A DNA stretch of 9,380 bases, taken from positions 1 through 9,380 of the forward strand of contig DAHWBL010000508.1 of assembly GCA_027323595.1 (NCBI GenBank), written 5' to 3'. Positions 1 to 5,884 of this stretch are shown here, piece by piece. The DNA is from Acetobacteraceae bacterium (GTDB lineage Bacteria > Pseudomonadota > Alphaproteobacteria > Acetobacterales > Acetobacteraceae). The translations under genes were made by a program, and so were the position numbers. Below the pieces are notes generated by a model, which did no database searches, was not told where the DNA came from, and worked only from the letters and a program-made list of their open reading frames with translations. Each line of letters opens with the position of its first letter. Within the stretch, counting starts at the first letter, position 1.

Positions 1-592
1 CGATCGAATCTTCCACCCCGGCGAGCCAGGCGGGGGTGGTGGTGGCGCGTGCGAGCAGGCGGTTGCGGCTGGTGACCGCGTGGTCGTGCGCGCCGGCCTC
101 GCGGGCGTGGCCGGGTTCGAGCGCGAACACCAGCCGATCCAGAAAGCGGCGGCGGGCGGACGCACCTTCGACGAACAGCCGGTCCATCTGCGGGGTGAGC
201 CAGACCGCGGCGAGGCGCGCGCCGATGGCGGCCTGGCTGCGCGCGGGCTGCCCATCGAGGCGAAAGACGCGGCGCTCGGCGGGGGGCTGTCCGGCGCCGG
301 TAAGGGTGCCGGTGGCGATCTCCAGCTCGCCGGTGGGGGTGGTGAAGCGGCCGTTGATCGCCCAGGGCCAAGGTGTGCCGGATGGGTCGTGGCGGCCAAG
401 GTCGGGCGCGCGGGCGCCGCGCAGCCCACGGCCGGGCACCAGAAGCGAGATGGCTTCGAGAAGATTGGTCTTGCCCGCGCCGTTTGGCCCGGTGATGCAC
501 ACGAGGCGCGCGCCAGGCTGCCAGACAAGATGCGGGTAGTTACGAAAGTCCGTGAGCGCGAGCCGTACCAGCCGAAGTTCGGTCTCGCCCAC
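1..592 (-). CDS. recF: RecF recombination/gap-repair ATPase, N-terminal part (C-terminus cut by window edge)
   Basis: RecF is a cytoplasmic SMC/ABC-type ATPase that binds single-strand gaps and helps RecO and RecR load RecA. The window holds the first 197 codons of a protein that is usually about 370 residues. Visible are the N-terminal 'LTDFRNY' motif (residues 13-19), the Walker A loop GPNGAGKTN (35-43), and the family segment WLTPQMDRLF followed by RRRFLDRLV. The ABC signature and Walker B would lie beyond the left edge. I chose GTG at 590-592 because an in-frame TAG lies directly upstream (593-595) and no better start precedes the Walker A. The Shine-Dalgarno is weak. It follows dnaN on the same strand, the usual dnaA-dnaN-recF order, with a 79-nt gap that contains a hairpin repeat. 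Confidence 0.93.
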   Translation of the reverse strand, partial: MGETELRLVRLALTDFRNYPHLVWQPGARLVCITGPNGAGKTNLLEAISLLVPGRGLRGARAPDLGRHDPSGTPWPWAINGRFTTPTGELEIATGTLTGAGQPPAERRVFRLDGQPARSQAAIGARLAAVWLTPQMDRLFVEGASARRRFLDRLVFALEPGHAREAGAHDHAVTSRNRLLARATTTPAWLAGVEDSI

Positions 593-617
593 CTATTCCC
601 CGGTCCAAATGTCCAAA

Positions 618-653
618 AGTTTTTTGCTTCTTTTTTTCAAAAAAGAAGCCCCT
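618..653 (-). repeat. AT-rich hairpin repeat, copy 1 (downstream of dnaN)
   Basis: An 11-bp perfect stem, GCTTCTTTTTT (626-636) against AAAAAAGAAGC (639-649), has a 2-nt loop. The 36-nt block matches, in reverse complement, 8385-8420 at 29 of 36 positions. Both copies have the same orientation relative to the gene just upstream (dnaN here, dut there). It may act as a terminator or attenuator between dnaN and recF, or be a dispersed intergenic repeat. It lacks the GC-rich stem and U-run of a standard intrinsic terminator. Confidence 0.7.
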
Positions 654-671
654 TGCTCGCTTCCTTGTCCG

Positions 672-1796
672 TCAAACCCGCATCGGCATGAGCACGTAGA
701 GCGCGGAGGCGTCGCCGGCGTCGCGGACCACGGTGGGGGCGGCGCCGTCGGAGAAGCGGAATTCCACTTCGCCGTCGATCTGGTCGGTGATGTCGTTGAG
801 GTAGCGTGCCTGAAAGCCGATTTCGAGCGGGCCGAAATCATATTTCACGTGGTCGGCGTCGAGTTCCTCGGTGGCGTTGCCCTGTTCGGGGCTGGAGGCC
901 GAGATCACCAGCAGGTCGCGGGCGAGCGAGAGCTTCACCGGCTTGGAGCGTTCCGAGGAGATGGCGGAGACGCGGGCGACGGCGTCCGCGAAGTCTTTTT
1001 TGCCGACGCGCAGCACCTTGTCGTTGCCGGCGGGGATGACGCGCTCATATTCGGGGAAGGTGCCGTCGATCAGCTTGGAGGTGAGGGTGACGCTGCCGAT
1101 GGTGAACTGGATGCGGGTGTCGGCGAGCGCGATCTCGATTTCGCCGCTGGCTTCCTCCAGCAGCTTGCGCACCTCGTTCACCGTTTTGCGCGGCACGATG
1201 ACGCCGGGCATGCCCTCCGCGCCGGCCGGCAGGGCGACCTCGACGCGGGCGAGGCGGTGGCCGTCGGTGGCGACCGAGCGCAGCACGCGGCCGGTGTCGC
1301 CGTCGGCGGCGTGCAGATAGATGCCGTTGAGGTAGTAGCGGGTTTCCTCGGTGGAGATGGCGAATTTGGTGCGGTCGATCAGCCCGCGCAGCTCGTTGGC
1401 GGCGATGCGGAAACGGTGCGGCAGCGCGCCGGAGGTCATGGCCGGGAAATCCTCCACCGGCAGGGCCACCAGCGAGGTGGCGTAGCGCCCGGCGCGCAGC
1501 GTGAGCTGGGCGTCGCCGCCGGCGTGATCGAGCTCGACCTCGGCGCCGTCGGGCAGTTTGCGCACGATTTCATACAGCGTCGCCGCCGGGGCGGTGGTGG
1601 CGCCGTTGCGGGTGGAGGCAGCGGCGAGCGATTCCACCACCGCGATTTCCATGTCGGTGGCGGTGAGGCTGAGCTGTCCGTCGCGCACGGCGATCAGCAC
1701 GTTGGCCAGAATGGGGATGGTGTTGAGTTTTTCCGCCACGCTCTGGATGTGGGCCAGCGCCTTGAGCAGAGTCGCGCGGTCGGCCTTGAGCTTCAT
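672..1796 (-). CDS. dnaN: DNA polymerase III beta subunit (sliding clamp)
   Basis: DnaN forms the dimeric ring that tethers DNA polymerase III and repair enzymes to DNA. The 374-residue product has the normal length. It starts MKLKADRATLLKALAHIQSV, followed by the conserved NTIPILANVLI segment, and ends in YVLMPMRV, a typical beta-clamp C-terminus that forms part of the partner-binding cleft. I chose ATG at 1794-1796 because alphaproteobacterial clamps begin at this point; a GGGGA lies about 10 nt upstream. An in-frame TTG at 1800-1802 would add only two residues and is less likely. A 143-nt gap separates it from dnaA and carries its own predicted promoter, so it need not depend on dnaA transcription. 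Confidence 0.97.
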   Translation of the reverse strand: MKLKADRATLLKALAHIQSVAEKLNTIPILANVLIAVRDGQLSLTATDMEIAVVESLAAASTRNGATTAPAATLYEIVRKLPDGAEVELDHAGGDAQLTLRAGRYATSLVALPVEDFPAMTSGALPHRFRIAANELRGLIDRTKFAISTEETRYYLNGIYLHAADGDTGRVLRSVATDGHRLARVEVALPAGAEGMPGVIVPRKTVNEVRKLLEEASGEIEIALADTRIQFTIGSVTLTSKLIDGTFPEYERVIPAGNDKVLRVGKKDFADAVARVSAISSERSKPVKLSLARDLLVISASSPEQGNATEELDADHVKYDFGPLEIGFQARYLNDITDQIDGEVEFRFSDGAAPTVVRDAGDASALYVLMPMRV

Positions 1797-1840
1797 TGGC
1801 AAGCATCCCCAACATGCCGGTCAATCCGGCCCGATACGCC

Positions 1841-1868
1841 AGTGTAGCAACCCGCGTCGCGTCGGCAA
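1841..1868 (-). promoter_or_regulatory. Predicted dnaN promoter with extended -10
   Basis: On the minus strand, TTGCCG (1863-1868) is followed after 16 nt by TACACT (1841-1846). A TG one base before the -10 gives an extended -10 (TGC-TACACT). The hexamers match 4/6 and 4/6 to the sigma-70 consensus. The predicted start of transcription near 1834 leaves a leader of about 38 nt before the dnaN ATG. The GCTACAC core recurs in the mutM and ubiE promoters. Confidence 0.5.
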
Positions 1869-1939
1869 AGCCGGGGTGCGCAGCGGGGGGTGGGGCGATG
1901 ATTTCAGGACGGTCGGGGGCGCGCGCCGGGGGGTGGGGG

Positions 1940-3406
1940 TCAGGATTCCAGCATCGAGCGCAGCAGATCGACATTGTCGGCGAATTCGGCATCGAGCCCG
2001 ATCAGCTCGGCGACCTTGTTGCAGGCATGCAGCACGGTGGTGTGGTCGCGGCCGCCGAATTTCTTGCCGATCTCGGGCAGCGAGCGGCTGGTGAGGTGCT
2101 TGGAGAGGTACATCGCGACCTGGCGCGGGCGGGCGACCTGGCGGGCGCGGCGCGCCGAGGTCATGTCGGAGACGCGCAGCTTGTAGTGCTCGGCGACGCG
2201 GCGCTGGATCTCGTCGATGGTGACGCGCCGGTCGTGCGCCTTCAGCATGTCGTGCAGCACCTCGATCGTGGTCTCGAGGGTGATCGGGCGGTTGAACAGG
2301 TTGGCGTGGGCGATCAGCCGGTTCAGCGCGCCTTCGAGCTCGCGCACGTTGGCGGTGATCTTGTGGGCGAGGAATTCGAGCACCTTGGGCGGCACCGGCA
2401 CACCGGTGCGCTCGGCCTTGGATTGCAGGATCGAGACGCGAAGTTCGAAGGTGGTGGCGTGCAGATCGGCGACCATGCCGCAGCCCAGGCGGGTGCGCAG
2501 GCGGTCCTCCAGACCGGAGAGGTCCGAGGGCGACTGGTCCGAGGACACCACGATCTGCTTGCCGGCCTCGACCACCGCGTTGAAGGTGTGGAAGAACTCC
2601 TCCTGGGTGTTGTCCTTGCCGATGAGGAATTGCAGGTCGTCGACCATCAGCACGTCGGCACCGCGCAGCTGATCCTTGAATTCGATCTGTTGCTGGGCGC
2701 GCAAGGCGGCGATGAAACGGTACATGAATTTTTCGGCCGACATGTAGGCGATCGCGCTGTCCGGGCGGCGGGCCAGCACCTCGTTGCCGATGGCGTGCAT
2801 CAGATGGGTCTTGCCGATGCCGACCGGGCCGTAGAGGAACAGCGGGTTGAAGCCCGGGCTGGCCGGCGCCTCGGCGACGCGGCGGGCGCAGGCATAGGCG
2901 AATTCGTTGGGCTTGCCGACCACGAAACTGTCGAAACTGAAGCGCGGATCGAGCGGGCTCGCCTGCTCGGTTCGTGATTCGGGGCGTGATTCGGGGCGCG
3001 GTTCGGACCGGGCCTGGGTGCGCGCCTCCGGACGTGACGGGTCTGGCCGTGACGCCTCGGTGTCGAGCGGTGCGGCGCGGCCGGCGGGTTCGCCGCCATC
3101 GATGCGGATGTCGAGATGGCGCACCGCGGGATTTTCGCTTTGCCACAGCGAGGTCAGCCGGTCGCGGTGCTGCGAGCGCACCCAGTCGCGCAGGAAGCGG
3201 CTGGGCAGGGTGATGACCAGGTCGCCGTCGTTCAGGGTGCCAAGCCCCACCTGGCGCAGCCAATGGCGGATCTCGGCCTCGCCCAGTTCGGCGGCGAGGC
3301 GGGTGCGCACGCGCAGCCATTGCGCGGCGAGCGGCTCGGCGGTTCGGGCCTGTCCGGCCGCATCGCAAACCGTCATGCCGCTGCCGTCCTTGTGGTTGTC
3401 TGCCAT
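1940..3406 (-). CDS. dnaA: Chromosomal replication initiator DnaA
   Basis: DnaA is the AAA+ ATPase that binds oriC and melts it. From ATG 3406 the product has 488 residues: domain I (about 25-90), a low-complexity Arg/Pro/Glu linker (about 105-150), the AAA+ domain with Walker A GPVGIGKT (193-200) and Walker B LMVDD (253-257), and domain IV with the DNA-binding signature GGRDHTTVLHA (451-461). All key motifs are intact. The start is uncertain. ATG 3406 (MADNHK) gives a sensible domain I. ATG 3376 has an AAGGA 10 nt upstream and would remove ten residues. ATG 3457 and the upstream frame have no Shine-Dalgarno. It lies upstream of dnaN on the same strand, and behind it sit a predicted promoter and the rpsT terminator. 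Confidence 0.96.
   Translation of the reverse strand: MADNHKDGSGMTVCDAAGQARTAEPLAAQWLRVRTRLAAELGEAEIRHWLRQVGLGTLNDGDLVITLPSRFLRDWVRSQHRDRLTSLWQSENPAVRHLDIRIDGGEPAGRAAPLDTEASRPDPSRPEARTQARSEPRPESRPESRTEQASPLDPRFSFDSFVVGKPNEFAYACARRVAEAPASPGFNPLFLYGPVGIGKTHLMHAIGNEVLARRPDSAIAYMSAEKFMYRFIAALRAQQQIEFKDQLRGADVLMVDDLQFLIGKDNTQEEFFHTFNAVVEAGKQIVVSSDQSPSDLSGLEDRLRTRLGCGMVADLHATTFELRVSILQSKAERTGVPVPPKVLEFLAHKITANVRELEGALNRLIAHANLFNRPITLETTIEVLHDMLKAHDRRVTIDEIQRRVAEHYKLRVSDMTSARRARQVARPRQVAMYLSKHLTSRSLPEIGKKFGGRDHTTVLHACNKVAELIGLDAEFADNVDLLRSMLES
2974..3009 (-). repeat. 12-bp tandem repeat in the DnaA linker region
   Basis: GTGATTCGGGGC occurs twice exactly (2974-2985, 2986-2997), followed by a diverged third unit. 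It is in frame with dnaA and encodes repeated Glu-Ser-Arg-Pro in domain II, the flexible linker known to vary in length between species. A 12-bp unit keeps the frame, so copy number could vary harmlessly. Confidence 0.75.
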
Positions 3407-3466
3407 CGTCGCCACCCAATCGTCGGACCGCACGCCGCGATCCAAAGTTTCCTGCATGCCACAACG

Positions 3467-3480
3467 GACATGCGCATGTC
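3467..3480. repeat. 14-bp perfect palindrome upstream of dnaA
   Basis: GACATGCGCATGTC is fully self-complementary and lies about 60 bp upstream of the preferred dnaA start, inside its predicted leader. On the minus strand a related CGACATACG lies 13 bp from the palindrome's CGACATGCG. It could be an operator for a dimeric regulator or a small hairpin; no regulator is identified. Confidence 0.5.
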
Positions 3481-3530
3481 GTTTCGTATGTCGCCGGCCT
3501 TCACGCGCCGCTGGCGCGCCTGCCGTGCGA

Positions 3531-3564
3531 TGCGAAACGTCTCCCCCCCGCACCTGGTTTCGCA
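3531..3564. repeat. 8-bp inverted repeat in the dnaA leader
   Basis: TGCGAAAC (3531-3538) and GTTTCGCA (3557-3564) are perfect reverse complements separated by 18 nt. A third GTTTCG occurs just outside, at 3481-3486. They lie in the predicted dnaA leader and could pair in the RNA or form spaced half-sites. The role is unknown. Confidence 0.4.
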
Positions 3565-3629
3565 CACGCGGTCACGCGCGCCTGGTCACGTCCGCCGCGC
3601 CCCGAAGCGGTGGGGGGCGGCGTGGCCGG

Positions 3630-3659
3630 ACTGTAGGGCAGGGCGGGTCCGGGGGGCAA
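3630..3659 (-). promoter_or_regulatory. Predicted dnaA promoter
   Basis: On the minus strand TTGCCC (3654-3659) is followed after 18 nt by TACAGT (3630-3635), each matching 4/6 of the sigma-70 consensus. It sits just downstream of the rpsT terminator (3706-3735), where a dnaA promoter is expected. It implies a leader of about 217 nt to ATG 3406. A closer second promoter cannot be excluded. Confidence 0.4.
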
Positions 3660-3705
3660 TGGGATTCTGACTCGAATTCAGGCAAGATTAAATAACCGCA
3701 CAAAT

Positions 3706-3735
3706 AAAAACGGCGCCGCTTAAGTAGCGGCGCCG
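3706..3735 (-). terminator. Intrinsic terminator of rpsT
   Basis: A perfect 10-bp stem, CGGCGCCGCT (3711-3720) against AGCGGCGCCG (3726-3735), has a 5-nt loop. On the minus strand it is followed at once by TTTTTATTTG (3710-3701). This GC-rich stem plus U-run is a textbook Rho-independent terminator, 60 nt after the rpsT stop. It insulates dnaA from rpsT transcription. Confidence 0.9.
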
Positions 3736-3743
3736 AATCGACA

Positions 3744-3775
3744 AAGAAACGTCAGAGCGTTACTTAACGTTTCTT
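3744..3775 (-). repeat. Second inverted repeat between rpsT and its terminator
   Basis: AAGAAACGT (3744-3752) and ACGTTTCTT (3767-3775) form a perfect 9-bp stem with a 14-nt loop. On the minus strand the second arm ends in TTT. It comes before the strong hairpin at 3711-3735, giving a tandem-hairpin end to the rpsT transcript. Possible roles are 3'-end protection or an extra pause site. Confidence 0.6.
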
Positions 3776-3795
3776 AATTGGCCGCATCGGGCGGC

Positions 3796-4065
3796 TCAGC
3801 CGGCGGCCATCGCCTTGATGCGGGCCGACAGGCGGGAGAGCTTGCGGGCGACGGTGTTGTCATGCAGCACGCCCTTGTCGGCGGCGCGTTGCAGCTCGGG
3901 CTGGGCCTCGCGCAGGGCGGCGACGGCCACGGTCTTGTCGCCGCCGGTGATCGCCTCTTCGACCTTGCGCAGGAAGGTGCGGAAGCGCGAACGGCGGGCG
4001 CGATTGCGCTCGGTGCGCTTGACGGTCTGGCGGATGCGCTTGCGCGCGGAAGCGGTGTTGGCCAT
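3796..4065 (-). CDS. rpsT: Small ribosomal subunit protein S20
   Basis: S20 binds 16S rRNA early in assembly of the 30S subunit. The 89-residue product has the family length and composition: MANTASARKRIRQTVKR at the start, a very basic first third (NRARRSRFRTFLRKV), and the conserved LHDNTVARKLSRLSARIKAM near the C-terminus. ATG 4065 was chosen because the MANTxSARKR start is invariant in the family. No clear Shine-Dalgarno precedes it; known S20 genes often have weak initiation signals. It is a single-gene unit with its own promoter (4195-4223) and terminator (3706-3735). In many alphaproteobacteria rpsT lies next to dnaA, as here. Confidence 0.97.
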   Translation of the reverse strand: MANTASARKRIRQTVKRTERNRARRSRFRTFLRKVEEAITGGDKTVAVAALREAQPELQRAADKGVLHDNTVARKLSRLSARIKAMAAG

Positions 4066-4109
4066 CGGTGCTGGTTCGCTCGGACTGGTGGGGAAATGGA
4101 TGGAACGGC

Positions 4110-4139
4110 TGGACGAGAAGTGGGTGGGCGAGAAGTGGC
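4110..4139 (-). repeat. 15-nt direct repeat in the rpsT leader
   Basis: Two adjacent 15-nt units (4110-4124 and 4125-4139) match at 13 of 15 positions, with core CGAGAAGTGG on the plus strand (CCACTTCTCG in the mRNA sense). They lie in the predicted leader of roughly 120 nt, about 45-75 nt before the rpsT ATG. S20 is autoregulated in E. coli, so a leader element is conceivable, but no pairing with 16S rRNA was tested. Confidence 0.5.
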
Positions 4140-4194
4140 TGGTCAGGAACAAGAGCCGGCCGCCGCGGCGCGGGCCGGGCGGTCGGGAGCGGCG

Positions 4195-4223
4195 GTTCTA
4201 GGGAGCGGGGCGGGCGGAGTCAA
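4195..4223 (-). promoter_or_regulatory. rpsT promoter (sigma-70 type)
   Basis: On the minus strand TTGACT (4218-4223; 5/6 to TTGACA) is followed after exactly 17 nt by TAGAAC (4195-4200; 4/6 to TATAAT). This is the best-matched promoter in the window, as expected for a ribosomal protein gene. Transcription would start near 4188, giving a leader of about 120 nt. A GANTC site (GAGTC on the plus strand, 4217-4221) overlaps the -35 box. Confidence 0.65.
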
Positions 4224-4257
4224 GCTGGTGGGGGCGGGCATTGCCGGCGGGCGGGAA

Positions 4258-5028
4258 TCAGCCGGTGAAATCGGGCGCGCGCCTGGCGACGAAGGCGGCC
4301 ATGCCCTCGCGCTGGTGCGGCGTGCCGAACAGCGACAGGAACAGCAGGCGTTCGTGGCGCACGCCCTGGGCGAGGCCGGTCTCGAACGCCGCGTTCACCG
4401 CGTCCTTGGCCATCTTGAGCGCCACCGGCGAGAGTGCGGCGATGGTGGTGGCGGCGGCGAGGGCCGCGTCCAGCAGCTCGGCGGCCGGCAGCACGCGCGC
4501 GACCAGCCCGGCGCGCTCGGCCTCGGCCGCGTCCATCTGGCGCGCGGTCAGGATGAGGTCCATCGCCTTGGATTTGCCGACCGCGCGGGTCAGGCGCTGG
4601 CTGCCGCCGGCTCCTGGCAGGATGCCCAGATTGATCTCGGGCTGGCCGAATTTGGCGGTGTCGGCGGCGAAGATCATGTCGCACATCATCGCCAGCTCGC
4701 AGCCGCCGCCCAGCGCATAGCCGGCCACCGCGGCGATCACCGGCTTGGCGATGGTGGTCACCACCTCCCACGGCGCGATGAAATCATGCTGGTAGGTGGC
4801 GGGAAAGGCGCGATCCTGCATTTCCTTGATGTCGGCGCCGGCGGCGAACGCGCGCTCATTGCCGGTGATGACGATGGCGCCGATCGCGGGGTCCGCGTCC
4901 CAGGCGCGCAACTGGGCGGCGAGCTCGGCCATCAACTGGTCGCACAGGGCGTTGAGCTGTTTGGGGCGGTTGAGGCGGATCAGTCCGACGCGGCCATGGA
5001 TTTCGGGCAGGATCATCTGGGCGGTCAT
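4258..5028 (-). CDS. Short-chain enoyl-CoA hydratase (crotonase family)
   Basis: This 256-residue enzyme should add water to trans-2-enoyl-CoA, giving 3-hydroxyacyl-CoA in beta-oxidation. It closely resembles mitochondrial ECHS1. The oxyanion-hole segment AFAAGADIKEM lies at 60-70. GYALGGGCELAMMCD (103-117) contains the first catalytic Glu (111). FGQPEINLGILPGAGG (127-142) contains the second catalytic Glu (131). Having both acids argues for true hydratase activity rather than another crotonase reaction. ATG 5028 has GAGG 8 nt upstream. It starts 10 nt after the mutM stop, and its Shine-Dalgarno overlaps that stop, so the two are probably co-transcribed from the mutM promoter. Substrate chain length cannot be read from the sequence. 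No specific gene symbol is justified. Confidence 0.93.
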   Translation of the reverse strand: MTAQMILPEIHGRVGLIRLNRPKQLNALCDQLMAELAAQLRAWDADPAIGAIVITGNERAFAAGADIKEMQDRAFPATYQHDFIAPWEVVTTIAKPVIAAVAGYALGGGCELAMMCDMIFAADTAKFGQPEINLGILPGAGGSQRLTRAVGKSKAMDLILTARQMDAAEAERAGLVARVLPAAELLDAALAAATTIAALSPVALKMAKDAVNAAFETGLAQGVRHERLLFLSLFGTPHQREGMAAFVARRAPDFTG

Positions 5029-5038
5029 GGGCGGTGCC

Positions 5039-5878
5039 TCATCGTTGCAGGGTTGGGCAATAAAAGCTGCTGCGGCCGGATTGCACCAGCCGTCGCACGC
5101 CCGCGCAGGGCGGGCCGGGACAGTCCGGGCAGGGGGTGCCGGCTTTGCCGTAGACGCGCCAGGCGTGCTGGAAATAGCCGAGCTCGCCATCGGGCTGCAC
5201 ATAGTCGCGCAGGCTCGATCCGCCGGCGGCGATGGCGTCGGCGAGCGTCGCCTGGATCGCGGGCAGCAGCCGCGCGGCGCGCGCGCCAGGGATGCTGCCG
5301 GCGCGGCGCTGCGGGCTGATGCGGGCGCGAAACAGCGCCTCGGCGACGTAGATGTTGCCCAGGCCCGCGACCAGGCTCTGGTCGAGCAGGGCGGTCTTGG
5401 CCGGGGTGGCGCGGCCGGCCAGCGCGGCGTTGAGATAGGCGAGGGTGAAGTCCGGGCCGAGCGGCTCGGGGCCGAGGCCGACGAGCAGGCGGTGGCGGTC
5501 TTCGGTGGCGGTGGCGAGCAGATCGATGGCGCCGAAGCGGCGCGGATCGACGAAGCCCGCGGCCCAGCCATCGTTGGTGTGCAGCACCACGTGCTCGTGC
5601 GGCGGCGGGGGGATGTTGGTGCCGGGCGCGCGCAGCAGGATGCGCCCCGACATGCCCAGATGCAGCAGCAGCGAGTGCGCGTCGTCGAGGCGCGCCAGGA
5701 TGTATTTGCCGCGCCGGGCAAAGCCGGTGACGGTGCGCCCGACGAGCCGGGCCGGCAGGTCCGCCGGCATTGGCCAGCGCAGGTCGGCGCGGCGCTGTTC
5801 GACGCGGGTGAGCACGCGGCCCTCCAGCCGGGCGGCCAGGCCACGCATGACGGTCTCGACCTCGGGAAGCTCGGGCAT
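5039..5878 (-). CDS. mutM: Formamidopyrimidine-DNA glycosylase (MutM/Fpg)
   Basis: MutM excises 8-oxoguanine and ring-opened purines and nicks the abasic site. The 279-residue product starts MPELPEVETV: Pro2 is the Schiff-base nucleophile and Glu3 the acid catalyst, which fixes the start at ATG 5878. Also present are Lys58, the GLGNIY motif of the helix-two-turn-helix (172-177), and the QSGRSSFYC beta-hairpin with the DNA-binding Arg (269). The C-terminal zinc finger is odd. Cys250, Cys253 and Cys274 fit, but the usual last Cys is Leu277 (CPTLQR), and an extra Cys258 is present. Expression is predicted from a leaderless promoter mirrored by that of ubiE. echA follows 10 nt downstream. Confidence 0.95.
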   Translation of the reverse strand: MPELPEVETVMRGLAARLEGRVLTRVEQRRADLRWPMPADLPARLVGRTVTGFARRGKYILARLDDAHSLLLHLGMSGRILLRAPGTNIPPPPHEHVVLHTNDGWAAGFVDPRRFGAIDLLATATEDRHRLLVGLGPEPLGPDFTLAYLNAALAGRATPAKTALLDQSLVAGLGNIYVAEALFRARISPQRRAGSIPGARAARLLPAIQATLADAIAAGGSSLRDYVQPDGELGYFQHAWRVYGKAGTPCPDCPGPPCAGVRRLVQSGRSSFYCPTLQR

Positions 5879-5884
5879 GGGCCC

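Larger units (their letters stand above)
3407..3705 (-). other. Gene-free stretch: dnaA leader, inverted repeats and AT-rich island
   Basis: No credible gene lies here. It contains a 14-bp perfect palindrome (GACATGCGCATGTC, 3467-3480). An 8-bp inverted repeat, TGCGAAAC / GTTTCGCA, sits at 3531-3538 and 3557-3564. A predicted dnaA promoter lies at 3630-3659, and the AT-rich island begins near 3661. Two GANTC sites lie at 3663-3667 and 3669-3673. I see no TTATCCACA-type DnaA box on either strand. If the promoter is right, the dnaA leader is roughly 215 nt, long enough to hold regulatory structure. Confidence 0.6.

Noticed and set aside
1800..1802. TTG start for dnaN, two codons upstream
   Set aside because: The ATG at 1794-1796 matches the family N-terminus; the TTG adds nothing conserved.
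552..1847. 431-codon open frame on the plus strand opposite dnaN
   Set aside because: It runs antisense to an intact dnaN and is low-complexity Gly/Ala/Asp/His/Val, typical of a shadow frame in GC-rich DNA. The similar long plus frames at 1796-2977 and 3778-5319 are shadows of dnaA, rpsT, echA and mutM; the one at 4796-6067 shadows echA, mutM and, in another frame, the start of ubiE.
3558..3566. TTTCGCACA as a DnaA box
   Set aside because: Only 6 of 9 bases match TTATCCACA, with mismatches in the centre, and it is isolated rather than in a cluster.
3764..3777. CtrA-like site TTAA-N6-TTAA
   Set aside because: The CtrA consensus needs a 7-bp spacer. Here it is 6, and the site overlaps the AT-rich hairpin arm, so chance is likely.
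5039..5060. Frameshift fusing mutM to echA (removing one C would restore CPTC)
   Set aside because: That frame would lack a stop and run into echA, which has its own Shine-Dalgarno and normal start. The observed frame keeps the typical QR ending and stop.
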